Below, piece by piece: positions 1-8,998 of a DNA stretch of 17,685 nt. The stretch comes from CBFCZU01 sp965602635. Lineage in GTDB: Bacteria > Planctomycetota > Phycisphaerae > SM23-33. The stretch lies in the NCBI GenBank assembly GCA_965602635.1, contig CBFCZU010000073.1:1-17685 (forward strand), read 5' to 3'. The translations under genes and the position numbers were made by a program. How positions within the stretch are numbered: position 1 is the first letter of the stretch; the number at the start of each line of letters is the position of its first letter. Below the pieces are notes generated by a model. It ran no database searches and had not been told where the DNA came from. It saw nothing but the letters and a program-made list of their open reading frames with translations.

Positions 1-1
1 C

Positions 2-2077
<2,076 letters not shown>

Positions 2078-2128
2078 CCCGGATGTTGCACGACGGGCGG
2101 GCGCGCGAATGCATTGGGGCTGCCCGGG

Positions 2129-2150
2129 CGGCCGCTGACCCGAGCGGCTG
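2129..2150. terminator. Short hairpin between convergent clpB and the repeat-protein gene
   Basis: GCCGCT (2131-2136) and AGCGGC (2143-2148) pair around a 6-base loop, and the stem extends by a G-T and a C-G pair. It lies in the 75-bp gap between two convergent stop codons. There is no T-tract, so it is only a candidate bidirectional terminator. Confidence 0.35.
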
Positions 2151-2152
2151 TG

Positions 2153-3256
2153 TCAGAACCCCTCCACCCGTCTTAGCCTCGCCGGCCTCGTTGTCACGCC
2201 CCTGGCGGGGGCGACGATGATCTTCGCCGCCGTGCCCGTCTCAGGGAGTACATTCACTCTCATGCCGGCCTTGAGGTCTTCCAGCTTGGCGACCTTGCCC
2301 GGAGCCCTTCTCAGGCCAAGGATTAAGACTTTTGTCTTTCCATCGGTGCGAACGGTCACTTCCTTGGACTCGCCTCCTCGCTGCCTCACCCTGAGGACCA
2401 CGTTCTTGCCATCGACCTTGACGACCGTGCCGCTCAGGCTTCTGGAGGTCGCCGCAACCATGAGGCCGGCGGGCTTCGTGTCCCTGGCCGGCATCGCAAT
2501 CGTACTGACCCTCATGTCAGGCTTCAGGTCTGTCAGCTTGCCGGGTTCATAGTCCACGTTGAACTCTGTCTTGTCGTCGGTGGCCACGGTCACTTCCCTG
2601 GGCTCGCCTCCCCTCTGCCTGACACTGACGATCAGCTTCTTCCCATCCACCTTCACCAGCCTGCCCATCACACGCGACGGTAGGACGACGACGATGATCT
2701 TCGCCGCCGTGCCCGTCTCAGGGAGTACAGTCACTCTCATGTCGGCCTTGAGGTCTTCCAGCTTGCCGACCTTGCCCGGAGCCCCCACGCCAAGGATTAA
2801 GACTTTTGTCTTTTCATCGGTGCCAACGGTCACTTCCTTGCGCTCGGCTCCTCGCTGCCTCACCCTGAGGACCACGTTCTTGCCATCGACCTTGACGACC
2901 GTGCCGCTCAGGCTTCTGGAGGTCGCCGCAACCATGAGGCCGGCGGGCTTCGTGTCCCTGGCCGGCATCGCAATCGTACTGACCCTCATGTCAGGCTTCA
3001 GGTCTGTCAGCTTGCCGGGTTCATAGTCCACGTTGAACTCTGTCTTGTCGTCGGTGGCCACGGTCACTTCCCTGGGCTCGCCTCCCCTCTGCCTGACACT
3101 GACGATCAGCTTCTTCCCATCCACCTTCACCAGCCTGCCCATCACACGCGACGGGACGGACGCAGGCTTGGTCGCCGGACTGTTGCCGTGGCACAGTGCT
3201 GCTCCCATCACGCTGAAGGCAATTCCTGCTGCCGATAGCATTCTGAGCTTCTTCAT
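2153..3256 (-). CDS. Exported protein with four related beta-type modules in two near-identical halves
   Basis: The 367-residue protein starts at an ATG (3256) preceded by AAGGGG about 9 bases upstream; the longer upstream reading has no comparable site. Residues 1-28 look like a Sec signal peptide (MKKLRML, then a hydrophobic run), so it is probably periplasmic or surface exposed. The rest is two ~158-residue halves beginning PSRVMGRL at 35 and 193. Each half holds two ~60-residue modules of the pattern G.(L/V)VKVDGK..(I/V).VRQRG...(K/R)EVTV.TD.KT, ending in DLK..MRV. This resembles short OB- or DUF5666-type beta domains, but I do not recognise a named family. The modules start near residues 38, 117, 196 and 275. 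No catalytic motif or metal site is visible. Function is unknown; a binding or structural role is a guess from the architecture. Confidence 0.8.
   Translation of the reverse strand: MKKLRMLSAAGIAFSVMGAALCHGNSPATKPASVPSRVMGRLVKVDGKKLIVSVRQRGGEPREVTVATDDKTEFNVDYEPGKLTDLKPDMRVSTIAMPARDTKPAGLMVAATSRSLSGTVVKVDGKNVVLRVRQRGAERKEVTVGTDEKTKVLILGVGAPGKVGKLEDLKADMRVTVLPETGTAAKIIVVVLPSRVMGRLVKVDGKKLIVSVRQRGGEPREVTVATDDKTEFNVDYEPGKLTDLKPDMRVSTIAMPARDTKPAGLMVAATSRSLSGTVVKVDGKNVVLRVRQRGGESKEVTVRTDGKTKVLILGLRRAPGKVAKLEDLKAGMRVNVLPETGTAAKIIVAPARGVTTRPARLRRVEGF
2214..3154. repeat. In-frame tandem duplication inside the repeat-protein gene
   Basis: Bases 2374-2680 and 2848-3154 (307 bp, offset 474) are identical when compared base by base. 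The flanking part, 2214-2373 against 2691-2847, is similar but carries scattered substitutions and a 3-bp length difference. The duplication therefore covers about 475 bp, and one section has been kept or made identical. Confidence 0.95.
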
Positions 3257-3366
3257 AGCGACGTCCCCTTCTTGATGTCCACGCTGTAGAGCCTCGGGCA
3301 GCAGCGAACGCCACGGCAATCGCGACGTGCCCTTCGCGCCCCAGACGCTCAATGTGCCTATGCATG

Positions 3367-3372
3367 ATTATA
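3367..3372 (-). promoter_or_regulatory. Possible -10 box for the repeat-protein gene
   Basis: The minus strand reads TATAAT here, about 110 bases upstream of the ATG at 3256. No good -35 box lies at 16-18 bp, so this rests on the perfect -10 hexamer in GC-rich DNA alone. Confidence 0.3.
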
Positions 3373-3483
3373 TGGCCCCGGGGCAACAACGCTAGCATGA
3401 ACCATGTGCAGCGAACGCCTTGTGAAGCGGCCAATAGCGGCGGCCCGCGCGTGAATTGCACGCAGGCGGTGGGAGATTTGCCC

Positions 3484-3511
3484 GTGACACGAGGCCGGCG
3501 GCGCGCACAAT
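3484..3511 (+). promoter_or_regulatory. Possible promoter giving a near-leaderless mRNA
   Basis: GTGACA (3484-3489), a 16-bp spacer and CACAAT (3506-3511) resemble a sigma-70-type promoter with 5/6 and 4/6 matches. The -10 ends 8 bases before the ATG at 3520, and no Shine-Dalgarno sequence lies in front of that ATG. The two facts together fit a leaderless or very short 5' end. Confidence 0.4.
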
Positions 3512-3519
3512 ACCTGGCC

Positions 3520-4092
3520 ATGGATAAGGAAGACGATTCACCCAGCAATCCGAGCGACCTGGCCGACCAGCCGGCGGCGGGCGAGGATGCCTGCCCGGTC
3601 CGTGAGATCACGCTCGCCCAGGAGATCATCGACAACCTGCCGTACGCCGTGATGGTCCTGCTCGGCTCGGCGATTCTGCTGATCGGCCTGGGGGCGTGGC
3701 GCTGGGCCGCCGGCGGGGCATACTTCGCCTACGGGCTGGTCGGGATGCTGTGGATCATCGTGTTCCTCTGCCCGCACTGCCAGTTCTTCGACACCCGGCT
3801 GTGCCCCTGCGGCTACGGACGGATCGCCGCGAAGCTGCGGTCGAGGCAGGACGGCGACCGCTTCGCCGAAAAGTTCCGCAGGCACATCCCGGTAATCGTT
3901 CCCCTGTGGCTGATCCCCCCCGCCGCCGGCGTGATCGTCCTCGTCCGCCAGTTCTCGGCCGCGGTGCTGGTGCTCGTCGTGGCCTTCGCGATCAACTCGT
4001 TCCTGATCCTGCCGCTGGTGTCGAGAAAGTACGGCTGCGCGCGCTGCCCGCAGAAGGAGTCCTGCCCCTGGATGGGCCGCGGCGCCCGCTGA
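3520..4092 (+). CDS. Membrane protein with two cysteine clusters, function unknown
   Basis: The 190-residue protein starts at the ATG at 3520 (MDKEDDSPSN). The frame is open further upstream, with other ATGs at 3352 and 3397, but that stretch has a non-protein-like composition. An acidic N-terminus (1-40) is followed by two hydrophobic segments (about 41-60 and 64-84), a cytosol-like loop rich in Arg/Lys (101-121) and two more hydrophobic segments (about 123-142 and 145-167). Cysteines cluster directly after each hairpin: CPHC (84-87) with CPCGYG (95-100), and CARCPQKESC (173-182). Seven clustered cysteines next to the membrane suggest metal or Fe-S binding or a redox role, but no family is recognised. 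Its stop lies 9 bp from the convergent DUF2961 gene. Confidence 0.8.
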   Translation: MDKEDDSPSNPSDLADQPAAGEDACPVREITLAQEIIDNLPYAVMVLLGSAILLIGLGAWRWAAGGAYFAYGLVGMLWIIVFLCPHCQFFDTRLCPCGYGRIAAKLRSRQDGDRFAEKFRRHIPVIVPLWLIPPAAGVIVLVRQFSAAVLVLVVAFAINSFLILPLVSRKYGCARCPQKESCPWMGRGAR

Positions 4093-4101
4093 CCCCGCCG
4101 C

Positions 4102-5235
4102 TCAGCGCTTCGGCTTCTTCCACGCGGCCTTCATCTTCCGCATCTCGGGCGTGACCCTCACCGGCTTGCCCGGGCACTGGTTCTTCTTCTCATACAGCCA
4201 GTTGCCCTGGTTGTCGCGCAGCACGGGCATCCGCCTGGCGACGGCCGGCGGGCGGGCGACGGGCGCGGGCCTGGCCGCGTACCAGTACGCCACCGACGAC
4301 ATCTCGTTGCACAGGTGGTTGCCGTGGCCGTGCTCGATCGTCACCTTGATCTCCCGCGTGAACCGCACCGGGTTCTCCAGGTGCAGCACGTAGCTGGTCT
4401 GGTAGCCGCCGGTGTTCGACTCGTGGATCGACGAGCCGTTCCGCAGGAAGGCGTTGGGCTGCATGCCCCAGGCCTGGTTGAGGTAGTCCTCGCTGCCGGT
4501 GCCGTGCAGGTCGGGCGGCCACTTGTAGCCGTCAACCCAGATCATGTCGTCGCCCTCGCCCCACCAGGTGCCCTGGAAGTTGGTCACCGAGAGGTTGCAT
4601 CCGATGTAGTGGCCCCGCCCCTTGGTCTGGAGGATGAGGTAGTTGTTGTCCCAGGCCAGGCGGGCCTTGTTGGCGATGTCGGCCTGGGGGGTGTTGACGC
4701 GGATCTCGTGGCCCCAGCCGCCGAAGGGATTGGCGCGGCGGAACTCGGCGTGGAAGTAGCCCATCTCCTCGCCCCGCGGCTCGTCGAAGGTCTCGTAATC
4801 GACGTAGAAGTACTGCCCGTGGTCCTCGCCGCTCTCGTTGATCAGCTCCACGACGGCCCGCTCGCGGAACGGCATGGGGGCGTAGCAGTTCAAGGCGCAG
4901 CCCTGGTTGAACTGGTTGTTGCGGCTCGTCGAGGCGGTGAAGAGCTGCGACTGGAAGGAGTTGACGATCTCGTGGCCGAGGCAGAAGAAGTCGCCCAGCG
5001 GCACGAGCACGCTGGGGCGTTTGGCCCCGTCCCAGGTGATCTTCAGCAGGCAGCGTCGGTAGTGGCTGCCCTGGGTCATCCAGATGTGCCTGATCGCCCC
5101 GGGCCCCTTGATGTCGGCCAGCACGGCCGATGAGCCGGCGGGGATCTTCCAGGAGTCGCGGTTCCTTCCCGTCGTGTCCCAGGACGAGAAGCGGGCGGTC
5201 TTGCGATTTCGGATCAGCGGAAGTTCGTCCAGCAT
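4102..5235 (-). CDS. DUF2961 (GH172-type) protein
   Basis: The 377-residue protein begins at an ATG with AAGGAG 6 bases upstream. It belongs to the DUF2961 family by its hallmark segments: the early FSSWDTTGRNRD (16-27) and GPGAIRHIWMT (44-54), then WWGEGDDM (224-231) and GTGSEDY (245-251). The family includes GH172 enzymes that act on fructofuranoside or arabinofuranoside linkages using two glutamates. Glu227 and Glu249 here are the obvious candidates, spaced about as in the characterised enzyme as far as I recall. GH172 proteins oligomerise through jelly-roll domains. No signal peptide is present, so a cytoplasmic substrate is inferred. The basic tail (about 360-377) looks extra. It sits 30 bp downstream of the CBM9-like gene and is probably co-transcribed with it. 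The exact glycan substrate cannot be read from the sequence. Confidence 0.88.
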   Translation of the reverse strand: MLDELPLIRNRKTARFSSWDTTGRNRDSWKIPAGSSAVLADIKGPGAIRHIWMTQGSHYRRCLLKITWDGAKRPSVLVPLGDFFCLGHEIVNSFQSQLFTASTSRNNQFNQGCALNCYAPMPFRERAVVELINESGEDHGQYFYVDYETFDEPRGEEMGYFHAEFRRANPFGGWGHEIRVNTPQADIANKARLAWDNNYLILQTKGRGHYIGCNLSVTNFQGTWWGEGDDMIWVDGYKWPPDLHGTGSEDYLNQAWGMQPNAFLRNGSSIHESNTGGYQTSYVLHLENPVRFTREIKVTIEHGHGNHLCNEMSSVAYWYAARPAPVARPPAVARRMPVLRDNQGNWLYEKKNQCPGKPVRVTPEMRKMKAAWKKPKR

Positions 5236-5265
5236 GCCTTACTCCTTCGGCCCATGAGGCGAGGC

Positions 5266-6036
5266 TCACTCGGCGAAGATCATGGTCGGATACTGCGGCC
5301 TCGGGTGGAAGTCGATCGTGGGCAGCGGCACGCAGGTGGACAGCTCCTGCTTGCCGCCGTAGCGCTTGGAAAGGTCGCAGCGGGCAACGATGAACTTCCA
5401 CGCCTCACCGCCCTTGGGCGGCGAGTTGCCCCCGAACTTGAGGGCCTTCCACGGTATGGCCATCACCATGCGGAAGCACTCGTCGTTGTCCTTGCTGTTG
5501 TTGACCGTGCCCTTGACGCCGGCCGCCGTGGGCGCGCCGGATTCCCACGCCGCGCGAGTCTCGTACCTCGTGTGCCGCCCCAGGGGGATCTCCAGGTCCA
5601 GCAGGGCGCCGGCGGGGCTTACCTCGAACTCGTAGTACCCCCCTCCGCCCGGGGGAAGCAGGAACAGCTCCACCACGTCCTCGACCCACAGCCGGGCGGC
5701 GGGGCCCTTCAGGGTCGCGATCAGGTCCACGTCGTAGGCGACGGCCTTGAGGTACAGGTTGCTGTCGTCCCAGAGCATCCGGGCGACCGTGCGGGACTGC
5801 GGGGCCTTGCGGGCGATCGGGACGAAGAAGTCCCGGATGATCATCGCGTGCTTCCACTCCTCGGGATGATCCTTCCCGTCGATGGTGATCGGCCCGGCGG
5901 CCCTTCGGCAGATGTAAGGCGACTTGCCGTCCCAGACGTTCTCCGGGCGGACGGGCACGGGCCCCTCCGGGGCGGCGCAGCCCATGCCCGCAGACAGCGC
6001 GAGCAAGGCAGCCGTCAGCAGCTTTCGCTTCGGCAT
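5266..6036 (-). CDS. Exported CBM9-like carbohydrate-binding protein
   Basis: I place the start at the ATG at 6036 (256 residues), with GGAG 10 bases upstream; the in-frame TTG at 6045 lies too close to that site. Residues 1-20 form a basic-hydrophobic signal peptide ending at Cys20. The lipobox (AGMGC) is not canonical because -3 is Gly, so lipidation is uncertain. The body has the family-9-like beta-sandwich markers: ITIDGKDHPEEW (49-60), then LWDDSNLYLKAVAYD, DVVELFL, the YYEFEVSPAGALLDLEI strand pair, IPWKALKF, and a C-terminal segment with DFHPRPQYP. Such domains bind sugar-chain ends outside the cytoplasm. No enzymatic domain is attached. It is the first clear gene of a two-gene unit with the DUF2961 protein 30 bp downstream, which suggests a shared glycan. 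Confidence 0.85.
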   Translation of the reverse strand: MPKRKLLTAALLALSAGMGCAAPEGPVPVRPENVWDGKSPYICRRAAGPITIDGKDHPEEWKHAMIIRDFFVPIARKAPQSRTVARMLWDDSNLYLKAVAYDVDLIATLKGPAARLWVEDVVELFLLPPGGGGYYEFEVSPAGALLDLEIPLGRHTRYETRAAWESGAPTAAGVKGTVNNSKDNDECFRMVMAIPWKALKFGGNSPPKGGEAWKFIVARCDLSKRYGGKQELSTCVPLPTIDFHPRPQYPTMIFAE

Positions 6037-6133
6037 GGCGATCAAGCTCCTACTCGGTGGAATCGTCTTTCAGGAACGGGCGCATGGTATCCGCCGGCAA
6101 TCGGGGGTGCAATGGCTCAGCGCGGCCAGAGGG

Positions 6134-6253
6134 TCATTGTCCGGCCCGCTCGGGCACAGCCACCACCAGCTGCTTCACCGTCTGCTCCACCCAGGTCCAA
6201 AAAGCCTCTTGCCGATCCTGCCCCGTCAGTGGTACATCAACGTCTGTGTTCAT
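6134..6253 (-). CDS. Possible 39-residue small protein
   Basis: An ATG at 6253 is preceded by AAAGGAG with 9-base spacing and opens a 39-codon frame ending in TGA at 6134. The product starts MNTDVDVPLTGQDRQ and then has an amphipathic stretch (FWTWVEQTVKQLVVAV, about residues 18-33). It lies about 100 bp upstream of the CBM9-like gene on the same strand. Support is the strong ribosome-binding site and helix-like pattern only. It could be a leader peptide, a small regulatory protein, the remnant of a longer gene, or chance. Confidence 0.35.
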   Translation of the reverse strand: MNTDVDVPLTGQDRQEAFWTWVEQTVKQLVVAVPERAGQ

Positions 6254-6316
6254 TGGGTGCGTCTCCTTTCATTCTCTTGGTCGAGAAGAAGGATACGTAC
6301 CCAACTTTTTGGGCCA

Positions 6317-6373
6317 TGTCATCCGGCTTCCGCTACGGCTCGCTACGCTCGGCCTCCACTACGCCGGATGACA
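6317..6373. repeat. REP-like hairpin with 11-bp perfect arms
   Basis: TGTCATCCGGC (6317-6327) and GCCGGATGACA (6363-6373) are perfect inverted copies flanking 35 bases. The interior repeats CGCTACG-type words (GCTACG at about 6332 and 6342). It lies in the 433-bp gene-poor stretch between the CBM9-like gene and the divergent sulfatase. The form fits a REP or MITE-like extragenic palindrome; no transposase or flanking target duplication is visible. Confidence 0.65.
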
Positions 6374-6478
6374 CGAACACCCGAACACGAACTTACACAC
6401 AATTAGTTACACCACTAGCCGGTTCTGCCAACCTGCGGTGGTTGCGTCTCCGCCGGCGGTGTGTAAGGTGTTGTACCC

Positions 6479-7930
6479 ATGAACTTCGTGATTTTCATGC
6501 CCGACGAGATGCGTGCCGAGTCGGCGGGGATTTACGGGCACCCGCTGGCCCGGACGCCGAACCTGGAGAGGCTCGCGGGCGAGGGGGCGCGTTTCGACGC
6601 CTGCTACGCCCAGCACCCGGTCTGCTCGCCGAGCCGGTGCAGCATGTTCACCGGGTGGTACCCGCACGTCGCTGGCCACCGGACGCTGTGGCACCTGCTC
6701 CGCCCGCACGAGCCGAACTTGCTGCGCTACATGACGGGCGCCGGCTACGACGTCCGCTGGTACGGCAAGAACGACCTGCTGGCGGCGGAGAGCTTCGCGG
6801 GATCGGTAGCCGAGGCCTGGCACCCGGGGCGCCCGAACGTCGGTCCCCTGCTACGGACCGGCCCGGACGACCCGCTGTACGACAGCTTCCTCGCCCGACC
6901 GTTCGGCGGCGACGGCGGCGAGACCGGCGACGCGCTGTGCGTGAAGCGCGGCATCGAGTTCATCCGCGGCCCGCACGAAAAACCGTTCATGCTGTACCTG
7001 CCGCTGACGCTACCTCACCCGGCCTACTCCGCCCCGCAGCCGTGGCACGACATGTACCGCGGCGAGGACCTGCCGCCGCTGCGCCCGCCGGAGACTGCCG
7101 GCAAGCCGATCTTCCACGAACTGATCCGCCGCACCCGCCGGCTGGACGGGCTCTCCGACGACCACTTCCGGCGGATCTCGGCCGTGTACCTGGGCACGAT
7201 CAGCTACGTGGACCACCTGCTGGGTGAGCTGCTCGCCGCCCTCGACGAGACCGCCCTGGCGGACCAGACGTGCGTGATCTTCACCGCCGACCACGGCGAC
7301 TGGGCGGGCGAATACGGGCTGGTGGAGAAGTGGCCCTCGGCCCTGGACGACTGCATCGTCCGGGTACCGCTGGTGATCCGCCTGCCCGGAGCCGCGGCCG
7401 GGCACGTGGTCGATACGCCGGTGGAGCTTTTCGACGTCATGGCGACGGTGATGGACCTGGCGGGCGTGGAGGCCCGGCACACGCACTTCGCCCGCTCGCT
7501 GGCGGCGCAGCTCGGCGGGGCGCCGGGCGAGGCCGACCGGGCAGCCTTCGCCGAGGGCGGCTACGACCCCCACGAGCGACACTGCTTCGAGGGACGCGAC
7601 GAGGGCGACCACGCCGGCATGACCCCCGACAACATCTACTATCAGAAGTGCCGACTGCAGCAGACGCACCCGGCGAGCGCGTGCCGGTCGGCGATGATCC
7701 GCACGGCCACGCACAAGCTCATCTACCGTACTGCCGACGCGTGCGAGCTGTACGACCTGGCCTCCGACCCGCGCGAGCTGCACAACCTCCACGGCCAGGC
7801 TTCCGCGGCCGGAGTGCAGCGGGAGCTGGAGACGCGGCTGCTGGAGCTCTTCGCCGGCACCTCCGACGTCGTGCCCATGGACGAGGACCCGCGCGGGCTG
7901 CCGAAGGGAGGCTACCGCCAGGGCGGCTGA
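6479..7930 (+). CDS. Sulfatase (formylglycine-dependent, no signal peptide)
   Basis: The 483-residue alkaline-phosphatase-fold sulfatase hydrolyses sulfate esters, or in relatives phosphonate esters. The signature CSPSRCSMFTG (49-59) places Cys49 as the residue converted to formylglycine by a maturase. Metal ligands and active-site residues are visible as Asp9 and Asp271-His272 in FTADHGD (268-274), with Lys284 after it. The usual second aspartate of the N-terminal pair is Glu10 here (PDEMR). The protein starts directly with the first beta strand and has no signal peptide, so it should act in the cytoplasm. The ATG follows AAGGTG at 9-base spacing; a weak TTGCGT-16-TAAGGT promoter (6442-6469) overlaps this site. 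Ribokinase and a URO-D-family gene follow on the same strand, consistent with breakdown of an imported sulfated sugar. The substrate is unknown. Confidence 0.92.
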   Translation: MNFVIFMPDEMRAESAGIYGHPLARTPNLERLAGEGARFDACYAQHPVCSPSRCSMFTGWYPHVAGHRTLWHLLRPHEPNLLRYMTGAGYDVRWYGKNDLLAAESFAGSVAEAWHPGRPNVGPLLRTGPDDPLYDSFLARPFGGDGGETGDALCVKRGIEFIRGPHEKPFMLYLPLTLPHPAYSAPQPWHDMYRGEDLPPLRPPETAGKPIFHELIRRTRRLDGLSDDHFRRISAVYLGTISYVDHLLGELLAALDETALADQTCVIFTADHGDWAGEYGLVEKWPSALDDCIVRVPLVIRLPGAAAGHVVDTPVELFDVMATVMDLAGVEARHTHFARSLAAQLGGAPGEADRAAFAEGGYDPHERHCFEGRDEGDHAGMTPDNIYYQKCRLQQTHPASACRSAMIRTATHKLIYRTADACELYDLASDPRELHNLHGQASAAGVQRELETRLLELFAGTSDVVPMDEDPRGLPKGGYRQGG

Positions 7931-7942
7931 GGCGTTTCGCGC

Positions 7943-7971
7943 ATGACATTTGCGGACCCACCGGCTAAGCT
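7943..7971 (+). promoter_or_regulatory. Possible promoter for ribokinase
   Basis: ATGACA (5/6 match to TTGACA), a 17-bp spacer and TAAGCT (3/6 match to TATAAT) lie in the 100-bp gap after the sulfatase, about 60 bases before the ribokinase ATG. This would allow rbsK and the next gene to be transcribed separately from the sulfatase. Confidence 0.42.
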
Positions 7972-8030
7972 GCCCGGGGCACGCCGCAGATTGACCCGTG
8001 CGAGGCTGTGCGAGCGGAAAGGATACCCCC

Positions 8031-8972
8031 ATGAGCGAGGGACCGACGATCCTGGTTGTCGGGTCGATCAACATGGACCTGGTGGTCCGCTCCCCACACA
8101 TTCCCGCCCCGGGCGAGACGGTGCTGGGCGAGGGCTTCGCCACGGCGCCGGGCGGCAAGGGCGCCAACCAGGCGGTGGCCATCGCCCGCCAGGGCGCCAA
8201 GTGCATCTTCCTCGGTCGGGTGGGGAGCGACGAGTTCGGCAAGACGCTGCTGGCCGGCATGAGCGGCGAGGGCATCAACTGCGAGAACGTCCTGACGACC
8301 CCCGAGGCCGCAACCGGTGTGGCCGTGATAATCGTGGACGCCAAGGGGGAGAACTCCATCGTGGTCGCCTCCGGCGCCAACTACATGGTCACGCCCGACG
8401 ACGTGTACCACCGGGCGGCGCTGTTCGACGAGGCTTCCGTGGTGGTGCTCCAGTTGGAGTTGCCTCCGCCGACGGTGCTGGCGGCTCGTAAGCTGGCGAC
8501 CCGCCACGGGTGCAAGGTGGTGCTCGACCCGGCCCCGGCGCCGCCGTCGCTGCCGCCGGAACTGTGCGAAGTGGACGTGATCACCCCCAACGTCTCGGAG
8601 GCGGAGATCATCACCGGCAAGAAGGCCGACGATAAGGACGAACGGGTGGACAAACTGGTCGCCTCGGACCTGATCGCCTGCGGGGCGAAGGCGGCCGTGC
8701 TGAAGCTCGGCGCCCGCGGCTCGCTGGTGCTCACCGCCGACGGGCAGATCGAGAAGATCAAGCCCTACAAGGTTGACATCGTTGACACGACCGCGGCCGG
8801 GGACGCCTTCACCGCCTCGCTGGCGGTCGGCGTGGCGCGGGGGCTGTCGCTGCCTGAGGCCGCCCGCATAGCCAACGCCGCCGGGGCGCTGGCCTGCACT
8901 GGGTTCGGCGCCCAGCCGTCGATGCCGACAGGCGTCGAGATCAAGATGCTCATGGACGACCAGAGCCCGTGA
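8031..8972 (+). CDS. rbsK: Ribokinase (PfkB family)
   Basis: The 313-residue enzyme would phosphorylate D-ribose at O5 with ATP in the cytoplasm and so feed the pentose phosphate pathway. The start is the ATG at 8031 with AAAGGA 7-8 bases upstream; a longer GTG reading has no site. Sugar-binding NMD (14-16), GGKGANQ (41-47), the NVSEAE segment with NxxE (187-192) and the anion-hole/catalytic loop DTTAAGD with base Asp258 (252-258) are all in place, and the length matches the family (about 305-315). PfkB enzymes are promiscuous in annotation, but the NMD and GGKGANQA pattern favours ribokinase over fructokinase or adenosine kinase. It is followed after 26 bp by the URO-D-family gene and probably forms an operon with it. 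Confidence 0.9.
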   Translation: MSEGPTILVVGSINMDLVVRSPHIPAPGETVLGEGFATAPGGKGANQAVAIARQGAKCIFLGRVGSDEFGKTLLAGMSGEGINCENVLTTPEAATGVAVIIVDAKGENSIVVASGANYMVTPDDVYHRAALFDEASVVVLQLELPPPTVLAARKLATRHGCKVVLDPAPAPPSLPPELCEVDVITPNVSEAEIITGKKADDKDERVDKLVASDLIACGAKAAVLKLGARGSLVLTADGQIEKIKPYKVDIVDTTAAGDAFTASLAVGVARGLSLPEAARIANAAGALACTGFGAQPSMPTGVEIKMLMDDQSP

Positions 8973-8998
8973 GAGGGCCCGCCGACCGGGAGTGAGAA

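Noticed and set aside
5997..6036. Lipoprotein call for the CBM9-like protein
   Set aside because: Cys20 is present, but the preceding residues (AGMG) do not fit a normal lipobox, so only export is claimed.
5254..7227. Long plus-strand frame across the CBM9-like gene and into the sulfatase
   Set aside because: It crosses two well-supported genes in other frames and a non-coding gap, and has a low-complexity Arg/Pro/Ala-rich product.
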